Assembly (NCBI GenBank): GCA_949738465.1
Contig: CATJBQ010000097.1
Span: 1 to 45,616 of the forward strand
Direction of reading: 5' to 3'
Length of the DNA stretch: 45,616 nucleotides
Source of the DNA: an uncultured Lachnospiraceae bacterium
GTDB taxonomy: Bacteria; Bacillota; Clostridia; Lachnospirales; Lachnospiraceae
Made by a program: the position numbers and the translations under genes. Position 1 is the first letter of the stretch, and each line of letters opens with the position of its first letter. This document shows positions 36,726 through 45,616 of the stretch, one piece after another. Below the pieces are notes generated by a model. That model was not told the DNA's origin, searched no databases, and worked only from the letters and a program-made list of their open reading frames with translations.

Positions 36726-38022
36726 ACTCCCCATGCTCCAGAAGCAGTTCTCCTAAAACGCGCCCGGGAAGATCCGGGATTTTCAAATGAAGCAGCCTGG
36801 CAAAGGTTGGAAGCTCATCCAGAATGTCTCCGCGCTCCAGCCATACATTTTTACGGAAGTCCGGTCCAGAGGCCAGCAGAACCGGCTGAGGACCAAGCTG
36901 GGGACGATGGCCATGCCCTGCAATCACATAGGCGTAATCTTCATCCACCGGCAAAATCACTGCCCTGCCGGTATGACGATGGCCAAAGGCCGTCCCCTCC
37001 TCCCCTTCCACCACGAACGAGAAGGGACCGGATAAAGCAAATTCCCGCCTTGCTTCTGCTTTTGTATAAATCCTGCGAATCCCATACCGTTTCTCCTGCT
37101 GCAGATTGCAGAGCAGCTCCCATACGGTTCTGTAAAGCGAAGGATCCCCGGGATTTTTCAGCATAATCTGGCCGGACAGGCTGGCGCTGTGGCAATATGC
37201 CCGATAATCTGTCATCACTCCCTGTCCATCGGTTGTGATCAGTCCCTGTTCCCTGAAAATCACATTCAGATTCAGTTCCCTGGTAATCATCAGATGGCCA
37301 TGATCGCTGCATATGATAAAGTCGGTATGCTCTGCACAGCCGGCGGCCCGGATTGCCGCCATAAGCCTTATAATCCATCGGTCCACCTGCTCAAGGGCTC
37401 CATAGACTTCTTTGCAAAAAATCCCATGGTAATGCCGGGCAATATCCACCGCCGACACATGGAGAAAGGATACATCCGGCATCTCATGTTCCAGAATATC
37501 TTCTGCCAGACAGATCGCAAACTCATCATATGCCGGCTTGGGATGCCATCCCAGCTTATCCACATGCTTTTTGAAATATTCATATCCCCCGGGGGAACAG
37601 TATTTTTGATAAATACGGTGGGGATCATCCCAATCCTCCCTATCCCAGACCTCCGGAATATTAAAATCAATGTCTGCTCCCGCCAGAACCGGCCACATAA
37701 TGGCACAGGTGGAAAGCCCCTGCTCCTTTGCCGCGTCAAATATGGTCGGCGTCTTAATATGCTTCACATCCCAGCACCAGTCCGGCTCCAGCCTGCCCGG
37801 CTGAAATGCTTCATTATTATAGACGCCCGTGTCCATCATATTTCTTCCGGTAATCTGCATTACATGGATGGGATAGGTCAGCGTCGGAAATGCACTCCTG
37901 ACCCGTTTTACACCGCATCCGTTTTTCATAACCGCCCCAAAGCCCGGCAATTCCCCTGCCAGCGCCAGATCCTCCGATACCAGCGCATCCACCGATAATA
38001 CAACCAGCTTTCGTCGTTTCAT
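36724..38022 (-). CDS. Alkaline phosphatase superfamily / type I phosphodiesterase-nucleotide pyrophosphatase
   Basis: VVLSVDALVSEDL, nucleophile region SAFPTLTYPIHVMQITG, FIICSDHGHLMI, GHRHTGRAVILP. Confidence 0.85.
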   Translation of the reverse strand: MKRRKLVVLSVDALVSEDLALAGELPGFGAVMKNGCGVKRVRSAFPTLTYPIHVMQITGRNMMDTGVYNNEAFQPGRLEPDWCWDVKHIKTPTIFDAAKEQGLSTCAIMWPVLAGADIDFNIPEVWDREDWDDPHRIYQKYCSPGGYEYFKKHVDKLGWHPKPAYDEFAICLAEDILEHEMPDVSFLHVSAVDIARHYHGIFCKEVYGALEQVDRWIIRLMAAIRAAGCAEHTDFIICSDHGHLMITRELNLNVIFREQGLITTDGQGVMTDYRAYCHSASLSGQIMLKNPGDPSLYRTVWELLCNLQQEKRYGIRRIYTKAEARREFALSGPFSFVVEGEEGTAFGHRHTGRAVILPVDEDYAYVIAGHGHRPQLGPQPVLLASGPDFRKNVWLERGDILDELPTFARLLHLKIPDLPGRVLGELLLEHGE

Positions 38023-38023
38023 A

Positions 38024-38428
38024 TCACCCTGCCACCACACTTACAAAATATTCACGATTTCTGGGGCCGTCGAACTCCAGGAAATAAATGCCCTGGGAAT
38101 GCCCCAGAAGAAGCCTGCCTTCGTGTACAATCAGAGTCATTGTCACCCCAAGTAAGGATGATTTTACATGGCCCGCCGCATCCTGGGGCGTATCATGCTG
38201 ATGCTTAAAATCCACACGCGTAGGAACCAGCCGGCCTATTTCATCCTGCAGATCCTCAAATCCATGGGGATCCCAGAAGGAGGTAATCGTTACGGCCGCT
38301 GTCGTATGGGGAATTGTAATTGTGCAGATTCCTTCCTGTACGCCGCATTCTTCAACAAAAGCCTTTACGTCGTCTGTAATCGCATATACATCCTGTGCCG
38401 TCGTACGAATCTTAAAATTCTTTAACAT
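38024..38428 (-). CDS. YjbQ/UPF0047 family (secondary thiamine-phosphate synthase-like) protein
   Basis: CTITIPHTTAAVTI, FKHQHDTPQDAAGHVKSSLLG, GRLLLGHSQGIYFLEFDGPRNREY. Confidence 0.85.
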   Translation of the reverse strand: MLKNFKIRTTAQDVYAITDDVKAFVEECGVQEGICTITIPHTTAAVTITSFWDPHGFEDLQDEIGRLVPTRVDFKHQHDTPQDAAGHVKSSLLGVTMTLIVHEGRLLLGHSQGIYFLEFDGPRNREYFVSVVAG

Positions 38429-38437
38429 GATGCCTCC

Positions 38438-39268
38438 TCACTTCACAATGATCTTACTTAAGCGCACGCCGTTTCCATTTTGGGCGAAGGACCATACTCC
38501 CTTACAACCCCGCCCGTATTCTTCGCCCAGAAGCTTCGCCAGATATCCCGTCAGAAGCGCCGGCGGAATAAACTGGGACAGCAGGGCCGTGTATGTATAT
38601 CCGGGCCTGGGCAGTATCACCTGCTCCACCTCGGCATTGGGAATCTTCACCGGGGTATCGGTAATAAGCAGCGTCGGCCGCTTCATGTACCCCACCGCAT
38701 ATTCCAATACCTCCTCCGTACGGCTTCTTGCTTCATCCGCCCGGGAGGAAATGAGAATCGTTCCTATTTTCTCCACATTTTTCAGAAAAAAGTTGAGATG
38801 CAGCCATTCCTCCGTATTCACGCTCATGGCATATTTCCCAACCGCTTCATATACCTTCGCCTGCCCATAAAGCGCCGCCGCGAAATCCGGCCCGCTCCCG
38901 ATAAAATCAAACGCCTCCATCTGGCTCCAGCGCTGTGCAAGATCCAGCATCTGTGCGTTTAGAGCCTCCATTCCGTTTTCCAGGTCATAGGAATGACGGC
39001 ACAGATCCATCCGGTAATCCATGGCCTCATCCATCGTATAACGCCCGCGTACCTCGCCGATCCGGATTGCCAGAAGCAGCAGCGCCAGAACGGATACCAT
39101 ATAGCTTCTTACCCCGGGCGAGCTTGGAAAAGGCGGAATATCCAGCTTCAGGACCCTGGTGGACGCATTCCCCAGCAGGGAATCCGGATTCCCGGTAATC
39201 CCCAGAACAAAGCCTCCCCTGCTGCCCACACGCCTGGCGGCCTCTGCGATCCTGGCCGCATTTCCAGT
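38438..39268 (-). pseudogene. 5'-truncated SIS-domain sugar isomerase-like gene
   Basis: Frame begins at TGNAARIAEAARRVGSRGGFVLGITGNPDSLLG and runs to a normal-looking C-terminus; N-terminal part replaced by the nucleoside hydrolase fragment. Confidence 0.65.
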
Positions 39269-39426
39269 ATTTTCAAGGCATTTGCCGCCGTCACCTCCAC
39301 CGGATAATTGCCGTTTACCGTGGTGATTGCCTTCACCTCCAGCAGCGGAGATTTCACAGCCATCACAATGGCCATGGAGTCATCCATTCCCGGATCGCAG
39401 TCCAGAATAATTTTTTTCCTGCCCAT
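39268..39426 (-). pseudogene. 5' fragment of a nucleoside hydrolase (IunH-like) gene
   Basis: MGRKKIILDCDPGMDDSMAIVMAVKSPLLEVKAITTVNGNYPVEVTAANALKILE, then out-of-frame fusion to the SIS gene. Confidence 0.75.
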
Positions 39427-39542
39427 TTTCCTCCTCCTGTGTTTTTGCTTTTGATAAATTATTGGTAAATACTTAATGTTTGATAAATTATATCACCTTT
39501 TTCTCAATTATGCAACAAAAAAAGACTGACGAAGCAGCCTTT

Positions 39543-40568
39543 TTATCGAAACTCCTGTTTTCCAACAGACGCTCTCTTGTGCAGAATCGGCGTATAATAA
39601 AAATTTTGTGCAGGTGTTGGGTGATCCTCCTCTTTGATCTGCTTCAGCATCAGATCCACAGCCGTTTCCGCCATGGAAAAGATATTCTGCTCCATGCTGG
39701 CTAACGGCGGCTCAAGAAATTCACAGAGCTTCGTATCGTCATATCCCACCACCGAAAGGTCTTTTCCGATCTGAAGACCAGATTCCTCCGCATACTGATA
39801 AATTCCTTTGGCAATCAGGTCATTTGTGGCAAAAATAGCGGTTACTCCCTGCTTCCTCAACGCTTCCGCCCCGGCATATCCGCTCTCCGGCGCATAAATG
39901 CCGCGATATATATACCGTTCCTCCCATACGATCTTATGCTTTGCCAGGGCCTCTTTGTAGCCTTCCAGCCGTTTATCTGCCGTATAGGTGGATCCTCCCC
40001 CCATAATAATCCCTATTTTTTCATGGCCGCAGGCGATCAAATACTCCGTTGCACATTTTCCGCCATATTTATTATCGGAGGTTACAAAATCACAGAACAC
40101 GGAATATACGGCACGATCCACCAATACCAATGGCATCCCCGATGTCTGCAACGATTTTATCAAGCGGATTCCTTCTTTATCAATCGTTTCCGGCGGAATG
40201 AGCAGTACCCCGTCCATATTTTTTCCAATAAAGCATTCGATTATGTTTTTCAAGGATTCAAAGGTTTTCCCGGCATAACACAGAAAAACCGTATAGCCCT
40301 TTTCTTCTGCCCTCTCCACAATTTGCTCCGCCAACGATAAAAAAAAAGGATTTTCATGCTCCGGTACAATCAGTCCAATGCAGTTTACTTTTTTAAATCC
40401 TTGAAAAATCCCATAGTTTTCCTGCTGGTATCGCAATTCCTCATATATCCGGAAAATCCGTTCTTTTGTCTCTTCTGACACACGGCAGGGCTTCTGGTTT
40501 AATACAAGCGAGGCCGTTGTTGCAGATACCTTCGCCAGGGCCGCAACGTCCTTTACCTTTATTTTCAA
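39543..40568 (-). CDS. LacI-family transcriptional regulator (probable TTG start)
   Basis: LKIKVKDVAALAKVSATTASLVLNQKPCRVSEETKERI HTH; periplasmic-binding-like domain; GGGGGTG RBS before TTG at 40568. Confidence 0.85.
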   Translation of the reverse strand: MKIKVKDVAALAKVSATTASLVLNQKPCRVSEETKERIFRIYEELRYQQENYGIFQGFKKVNCIGLIVPEHENPFFLSLAEQIVERAEEKGYTVFLCYAGKTFESLKNIIECFIGKNMDGVLLIPPETIDKEGIRLIKSLQTSGMPLVLVDRAVYSVFCDFVTSDNKYGGKCATEYLIACGHEKIGIIMGGGSTYTADKRLEGYKEALAKHKIVWEERYIYRGIYAPESGYAGAEALRKQGVTAIFATNDLIAKGIYQYAEESGLQIGKDLSVVGYDDTKLCEFLEPPLASMEQNIFSMAETAVDLMLKQIKEEDHPTPAQNFYYTPILHKRASVGKQEFR

Positions 40569-40594
40569 GTTTCTCACCCCCTTTGGGCTTGTAA

Positions 40595-40632
40595 TTGTAA
40601 TCAATTTTATCATATCTGTACCAGATTCGCAA
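40595..40632 (-). promoter_or_regulatory. Promoter-bearing 37-38 bp repeat, copy 2 (upstream of LacI gene)
   Basis: tgtaatcaattttatcatatctgtaccagattcgcaac, one difference from copy 1 within the shared core. Confidence 0.6.
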
Positions 40633-40639
40633 CGGAACG

Positions 40640-41833
40640 ATTGTTTTCCTATACCGCGCCGTGTTTGACGAAGCTCAGAACCCCATCGGACTGGTGGGCG
40701 GCGGCGTCTATACCAGCGGGCTGGTAGAGACGCTGGACGGATTGACGCTCAACGGCTTAAAAACCACACTGACTATTTTTTTCGATCGGTACGTTGATCG
40801 CTTTGTGTATTGTCTCCCTCTTTATTATTCAGCGGCTGACAAAACCATTGAAAACCATCGAAAACCATCGAGAACAGCATTGTCGCCTTGCAGAATTTTG
40901 ATATAACGGAAAAGGACGACATCCGCAAATACAGCAGCCGGAAGGATGAGGTTGGAAGCATGACAACCGCCACAGAGAGTATGATCCTCTCTCTGCGGGA
41001 CATTATTGATACTCTGCAGATTTTCTTCTTCCATTGAAAATACCAATTCCATCGTATTAAATGTGGACGGAGAGATTGGTAAGATCAACACCGTGGTTCA
41101 AGAAGTGCTGGATAATATTTCTTCCTCGGCCGGCGCCAGCCATGAAGTGATTCTCAGCGCCCAGTCTATGAAGGAGCAGACGGATTCCGCCTATGACAAC
41201 GGGCAGGATACCCTGGCCAAGACCAAGACTTCCGTGCAGGAGGCCATTGCCAGCCTCCGGGAGCTTTCCAGAATCAATGACCTGGCCGCCCAGATTTTCA
41301 GTATTTCTGAGCAGACGAATCTCCTGTCGCCAAATGCCACGATAGAGGCTGCAAGGGCAGGTGAATCCGGACGCGGCTTTACCGTTGTAGCCAGTGAGAT
41401 CGGGGATCTGGCCGGTACCTCCAGGAGTACGGCCTCCGCAATCCAGGCGCTCTGTAAGGAGGCAAACTTAAGTATAGAAACCGCGAATTCCTGCTTTGAC
41501 TCCATCATCTGTTTTATTGAGGAAGATGTGGTGAAGAAATTCAAGGATTTCGCCGAGAAATCAACAAAATACAGTCCGGAGGTAGACGCAATCCGCAAGC
41601 AGCTTGATTTTGCGGAAGACCTGGTACAGCAGTTATGCCAATCCGTCACGCATGTTTCAGAAAACATGGAAAATGTAAAATGTATTACCCATGAAAACCA
41701 ACTGGCAATTGATGCGATTATCGGGAAAAATGAAGGTACTTCCGACATTGCCAATGTGATTCAGGAGCTGGCCGAAAAGAACAAGGAGCTGGCTGATCAA
41801 TCGGAAGGGCTGATTGATAAATTTATAAAATAA
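40640..41833 (+). pseudogene. Methyl-accepting chemotaxis protein remnant, truncated and frameshifted
   Basis: Frame pieces GTIVFLYRAVFDEAQNPIGLVGGGVYTSGLVETL, IGTLIALCIVSLFIIQRLTKPLKTI and [33 protein letters not shown] lie in different frames; shift at T7 run near 40776. Confidence 0.8.
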
Positions 41834-41858
41834 TATCCTTACTTTCTCACCAGAAAGA

Positions 41859-41895
41859 GAAATCCCCAGGCTGCCCGCCTGGGGATTTCTTTTTT
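41859..41895. terminator. Bidirectional terminator
   Basis: GAAATCCCCAGGC-tgccc-GCCTGGGGATTTC followed by TTTTTT. Confidence 0.8.
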
Positions 41896-41913
41896 CATAT
41901 TTAAATCAATCTC

Positions 41914-43023
41914 TTACAGGTAAATTTCCTTACCGGTCTCAGCGGACTTGTAGATCGCCTCCAGAATCTGGGTAACCACAAACGCCTGCTCCGGCTTTAC
42001 AAGCGGCTCGCCGTCATTGATGATGGCATCCATCCACTGCTGCTGTTCCTTTACGGCCTCGGCTGCAGCGCCGCCTTCGAAGAAGTCAACAACGCCTGCG
42101 GGAGAGATGGTCTTCTCCATCAACTGATTGTGCTCCGTGAAGTTGTAGATCAGCTCGTCGTTGGGGTAGCTTCCGCCATGATGGATCTCAGCGCCTGCCT
42201 TGGTTCCACACAGGGTGGTGGATGCTTCCATGGACTTCAATACATTCAGCGCCCAGGATGACTCCAGGTAAATAGTAGCGCCGTTCTTCATCTTGATCAG
42301 ACCAAACGCGGAATCCTCTACCTCAAAGGTCTCCGGATCCCAGGGGCCAAATACGTTGCCTTCCGGACCGTCCGCCTGGCGTCCCAGCTTGTAGAATACC
42401 TGGCCGCTTACGGATACCGGCTCATAGTTGTCCATCATCCACAGGGTGATATCCAGCGCATGGGTTCCGATATCGATCAAGGGACCGCCGCCCTGCAGAG
42501 CCTTGTTGGGGAATACGCCCCAGGTAGGAACTGCACGTCTGCGCAGAGCATGTGCTTTCGCGAAGTAGATCTCGCCCAGCTCGCCGTCTGCACAGGAAGC
42601 ATGAAGGGTCTGTGTGTCATCGCGGAAACGGTTCTGATATCCGATGGTGAACTTCTTGCCGGATGCCTTCCAGGCATCGATCATCTTCTGGGCATCCTCG
42701 GTATTGTGAGCCATGGGCTTCTCACACATTACATGCTTGCCGGCCTCAAAAGCCGCAATCGTGATGGGGCAGTGCGCTACGTTGGGAGTACATACATGAA
42801 CCACATCAAACTCGATGCTCTTATCTGCAAGCATCTCCTTGTAGTCGGTGTACACCTTGGCGCCCGGTACGCCATAGTCAGCAGCGGCCTTCTGGGCACG
42901 CTCCTCGATGATATCGCAGAATGCCACCATCTCCGCCTTCTCCGGCATGGTCTTTAAGGACGGCATGTGCTTCTGATTGGCGATACCGCCGCATCCAACG
43001 ATTGCTACTCTTACTTTAGACAT
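41914..43023 (-). CDS. Gfo/Idh/MocA family NAD(P)-dependent oxidoreductase (DgpA-like candidate)
   Basis: VRVAIVGCGGIANQKHMPSL Rossmann motif, HVMCEKPMA, GGGPLIDIGTHALDITLWMM. Confidence 0.9.
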   Translation of the reverse strand: MSKVRVAIVGCGGIANQKHMPSLKTMPEKAEMVAFCDIIEERAQKAAADYGVPGAKVYTDYKEMLADKSIEFDVVHVCTPNVAHCPITIAAFEAGKHVMCEKPMAHNTEDAQKMIDAWKASGKKFTIGYQNRFRDDTQTLHASCADGELGEIYFAKAHALRRRAVPTWGVFPNKALQGGGPLIDIGTHALDITLWMMDNYEPVSVSGQVFYKLGRQADGPEGNVFGPWDPETFEVEDSAFGLIKMKNGATIYLESSWALNVLKSMEASTTLCGTKAGAEIHHGGSYPNDELIYNFTEHNQLMEKTISPAGVVDFFEGGAAAEAVKEQQQWMDAIINDGEPLVKPEQAFVVTQILEAIYKSAETGKEIYL

Positions 43024-43072
43024 AGAATTGTCCTCCTTTTATATAAATTTAATTGCCTCCATTTTATCAGAT

Positions 43073-44122
43073 CTACCGCTCCAGATGGATCGCGTCGCCT
43101 GTTCTGGCAGATTCGCGGATGGCATCCATCATGCAGAGTACCCGGCGCACCTGGGGAGCCTGGATCACAATCTCTTCCTCTCCCTTCAGGGCTTTCAGAT
43201 AATGCTCAAAATAATTGCGGTGGGATACATTTACCTCCGGCAGCGGCTCCTCGTAAAGCAGGCCCGGCTCCGGCGGTCCAAAGCTTCTGGTAGGCCCTGC
43301 CGCCGTCATGGTAATCTTACCTGGAACATTCTCCAGAAGATGTCTGGTATGTACGATGGTACCTTCACCGCCAAAACCATCGATAAATGCACTTCCGCCC
43401 TTACCGCCCACAAACCATGCACGCTTGGGTGACAGGTAGTAGGTTCCCAGTTCAATCTCCGCGGTAATCTGATTCTTAAACTTAATGATAATCTTAAAAT
43501 AATCGTCTACATTCTCATTGATGACATTCTGTACATCGGCAAATACGGTGTCAACCTCGCTGTCCACCATATTCAGGATCTGGTCGATGAGGTGTACGCC
43601 CCAGTCATAAAGCATACCGCCGCCCATCTCCGGATAAATATGCCAGTCGTGCATATTGCCATTCACGCCATAAAGCTGGGACTTAATCAGATAAACGTCG
43701 CCTACCATGTGTTTATCGTAAACTTCCTTCATGATCCGGTAGTCGGTATCCCATCTTCTCTGATGGTGGATGGTGAACAGTACCCCTGCTTCCTTCGTAA
43801 CGGCGACCATCTCGTCAAATTCCGCCACTGACATTGCCGCCGGCTTCTCGCAGATAATATTCTTGCCTGCCTTAGCCGCAAGCTTTACCATCTCAAGATG
43901 GGACGGGTTGGGGGTGGAAATGATTACGGTATTGATCTCATCGATCGCCAGAAGATCCTCTGCCTTGTCCAATACCTTCACACCCTCCGGTGCGTCCGCC
44001 ACCTGTTCGGGATTGGTATCGCATACTGCCACCGGCTCGATCTCGTCGAATGTTTTGAGCATGTTGTAGTGCTCATGGCCCATAAAACCGTAGCCAATGA
44101 TTCCAAATTTCACTTTGCTCAT
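43073..44122 (-). CDS. Gfo/Idh/MocA family oxidoreductase
   Basis: VKFGIIGYGFMGHEHYNML, NIICEKPAAMS, GGGMLYDWGVHLIDQILNM. Confidence 0.9.
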   Translation of the reverse strand: MSKVKFGIIGYGFMGHEHYNMLKTFDEIEPVAVCDTNPEQVADAPEGVKVLDKAEDLLAIDEINTVIISTPNPSHLEMVKLAAKAGKNIICEKPAAMSVAEFDEMVAVTKEAGVLFTIHHQRRWDTDYRIMKEVYDKHMVGDVYLIKSQLYGVNGNMHDWHIYPEMGGGMLYDWGVHLIDQILNMVDSEVDTVFADVQNVINENVDDYFKIIIKFKNQITAEIELGTYYLSPKRAWFVGGKGGSAFIDGFGGEGTIVHTRHLLENVPGKITMTAAGPTRSFGPPEPGLLYEEPLPEVNVSHRNYFEHYLKALKGEEEIVIQAPQVRRVLCMMDAIRESARTGDAIHLER

Positions 44123-44143
44123 GTTCCTTCAACCTCCTTTTGT

Positions 44144-45202
44144 TCAGTCTTCGATCGCTCTGCGCATTGCCTCCTGGTGTCTTCTCACCTGTTCGATACT
44201 GTCAACCTCCGTAAAGTAACGCAGATGCTCCCCACCTTCATACTCAGAGCTTAAATACCCCTTGTATCCGGCTTTCTTATACGCTTCAACAACCTCCGGG
44301 ATTGCCACAGCCGTCTCTACATAGTCCTCGCTGACATGGTAGAACTTCGCATGGGTATGATAAATATAATCAATGTTATCGATGATATCCTGGGGCTCAG
44401 ACCAGGAATAGGTAAAGGAAGATCCGGCATACATCATGTCTGCAGGGCCGCCTCCGGCCTTCTCAACCGCCTCCATCATCTCCTTCATGCCGTTTGCCAT
44501 ACGATATTCCATATTGGCCTTTCCAAGGTCAAGGTCATATTTGATCTTGACAAAGCCTTTTGCCAGCCTCTGGGCATACGCATCATCCACAATTTTGATG
44601 CACTCGTCCTTGGCCCCCATTTTCTTTGCCTTATCGCGGAGCACGCTGGGGATATTTTTACAGAAAATACCCATATCCGGAATAAATCCGAAATGCTTCG
44701 TACCGGTTCTTAAGATCATCTCCATATAGCCGTCTGCCCAGCCGGAATTCAGAGAGAAAGGCGCATGCACCTCAAGGCCGATTCTCACGTCCATCTCTGC
44801 CGCATAGTCCAGGCTGCCTTCGATTACGTCCATAGGAGTGGACACCAGCGTACGCAGATTGTGGAAGCCCAGCAAGGAAGCAAGGCGGATATCGCGTTTC
44901 ATCATATTCACCTGCTCGCCCAGGCTCAGCATGCGGTTGGCATAGATGTGGTTCTCCAGGAACGCATCGTAGCAGGAGGGCTCCAGGTTATACTTCTTCA
45001 GCCAGGTAAACCACTGATCGCGGAACTCCTGCGTCTCAATGGGCATAGGAAAACGCTTAATCATCTGCTCGGCCAGCAGCTCTACGCCAGTGGCGCCTGT
45101 CTTGGCAGTCTCCCGAAGACATCCTTCCAGATCCAATCTCCCATCGTAATATTCGTCCTGATAGCTGTACAGGGAAACACTTCTTTTAATATCGTAGCTC
45201 AT
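44144..45202 (-). CDS. Sugar phosphate isomerase/epimerase (xylose-isomerase-like TIM barrel); candidate C-glycoside deglycosidase alpha subunit
   Basis: TIM-barrel signatures TGATGVELLAEQMI, IGLEVHAPFSL, YHTHAKFYHV, GYKGYLSSEYEGG. Confidence 0.85.
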   Translation of the reverse strand: MSYDIKRSVSLYSYQDEYYDGRLDLEGCLRETAKTGATGVELLAEQMIKRFPMPIETQEFRDQWFTWLKKYNLEPSCYDAFLENHIYANRMLSLGEQVNMMKRDIRLASLLGFHNLRTLVSTPMDVIEGSLDYAAEMDVRIGLEVHAPFSLNSGWADGYMEMILRTGTKHFGFIPDMGIFCKNIPSVLRDKAKKMGAKDECIKIVDDAYAQRLAKGFVKIKYDLDLGKANMEYRMANGMKEMMEAVEKAGGGPADMMYAGSSFTYSWSEPQDIIDNIDYIYHTHAKFYHVSEDYVETAVAIPEVVEAYKKAGYKGYLSSEYEGGEHLRYFTEVDSIEQVRRHQEAMRRAIED

Positions 45203-45214
45203 TTCGCGCCCTCC

Positions 45215-45610
45215 TTACCGAATCTCGAAATCTGTCTCATTGGTCATTTCCATGGGGAATGGCATATAAGACGGAACAATCTTCTGATATGCTGCAATGT
45301 GATGGGTTCCCTTGGCCAGCCCGCCTTCCTTCATTACAGACACCGTAGCAAATTCTCCAAACTCCCAGCGGTAGTCGGAATCCACAACCGTAGTCATCTC
45401 ATCCAGCGTGAAGGTCTCGCCGTTCACCGTAAAACGGATGTCCTCCGGCGCTGCCTTTTCCCCGTCCACAGTCACCTGAATGTCACGCACAATAGAAAGT
45501 GTTACTCCCCGGTAATACTGTGCCTTGAACTGAAACTCATAGCCGATCACTTTTCCGTCCTGTTCGATGTTGCAAAAACCGTCCGGATTAAATACCTGTC
45601 TTCCAGCCAT
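45215..45610 (-). CDS. DUF6379 / CGDB-type protein; candidate C-glycoside deglycosidase beta subunit
   Basis: 131-aa beta-rich ORF (NPDGFCNIEQDGKVIGYEFQFKAQYYRGVTLSIVRDIQVTVDGE...VPSYMPFPMEM) directly upstream of the TIM-barrel gene. Confidence 0.75.
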   Translation of the reverse strand: MAGRQVFNPDGFCNIEQDGKVIGYEFQFKAQYYRGVTLSIVRDIQVTVDGEKAAPEDIRFTVNGETFTLDEMTTVVDSDYRWEFGEFATVSVMKEGGLAKGTHHIAAYQKIVPSYMPFPMEMTNETDFEIR

Positions 45611-45616
45611 GTGAAA

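Noticed and set aside
37189-37998. 269-aa + strand ORF
   Set aside because: Antisense to the phosphodiesterase gene with no recognisable domain.
1-45616. Prophage, integrase, IS transposase, CRISPR array or rRNA operon
   Set aside because: No integrase, transposase, phage structural, Cas or rRNA sequence could be recognised on either strand.

Overview
This 45.6 kb window looks like a Lachnospiraceae/Clostridia-type Firmicute chromosome (inferred from protein families and gene organisation). The left edge holds the first codons of rpsJ (ribosomal protein S10, minus strand) behind a long, highly structured 5' leader. Inward from there are: a dockerin-bearing glucosaminidase with a partner surface protein; an XRE regulator coupled to a shortened pyruvate-kinase-like protein; a compact, unannotated type I toxin-antitoxin-like locus (29-aa membrane peptide plus antisense RNA, bounded by inverted repeats); an L,D-transpeptidase; a DUF4317 protein; and an ABC-class ATPase. 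Next is a zone of gene decay (BTAD regulator split by a 165-bp near-palindromic element, signal peptidase, MucBP-like and flavodoxin remnants) ending at a tRNA-Gly(CCC) and a probable orphan sRNA. A ~15 kb minus-strand glycan operon follows (GH2, ABC importer, TIM-barrel-like lipoprotein, 2104-aa repeat protein, GH127), with a duplicated, structured leader. A second accessory zone carries regulators (ArsR-like, GntR, LacI), a PfkB kinase, a phosphodiesterase, YjbQ and several gene remnants. The right edge is a four-gene minus-strand cluster (two Gfo/Idh/MocA oxidoreductases, a TIM-barrel isomerase, a DUF6379/CGDB-type small protein) resembling C-glycoside deglycosylation (dgp/dfg-like) loci. 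All calls come from reading the sequence and the supplied translations. No database searches or folding computations were run.
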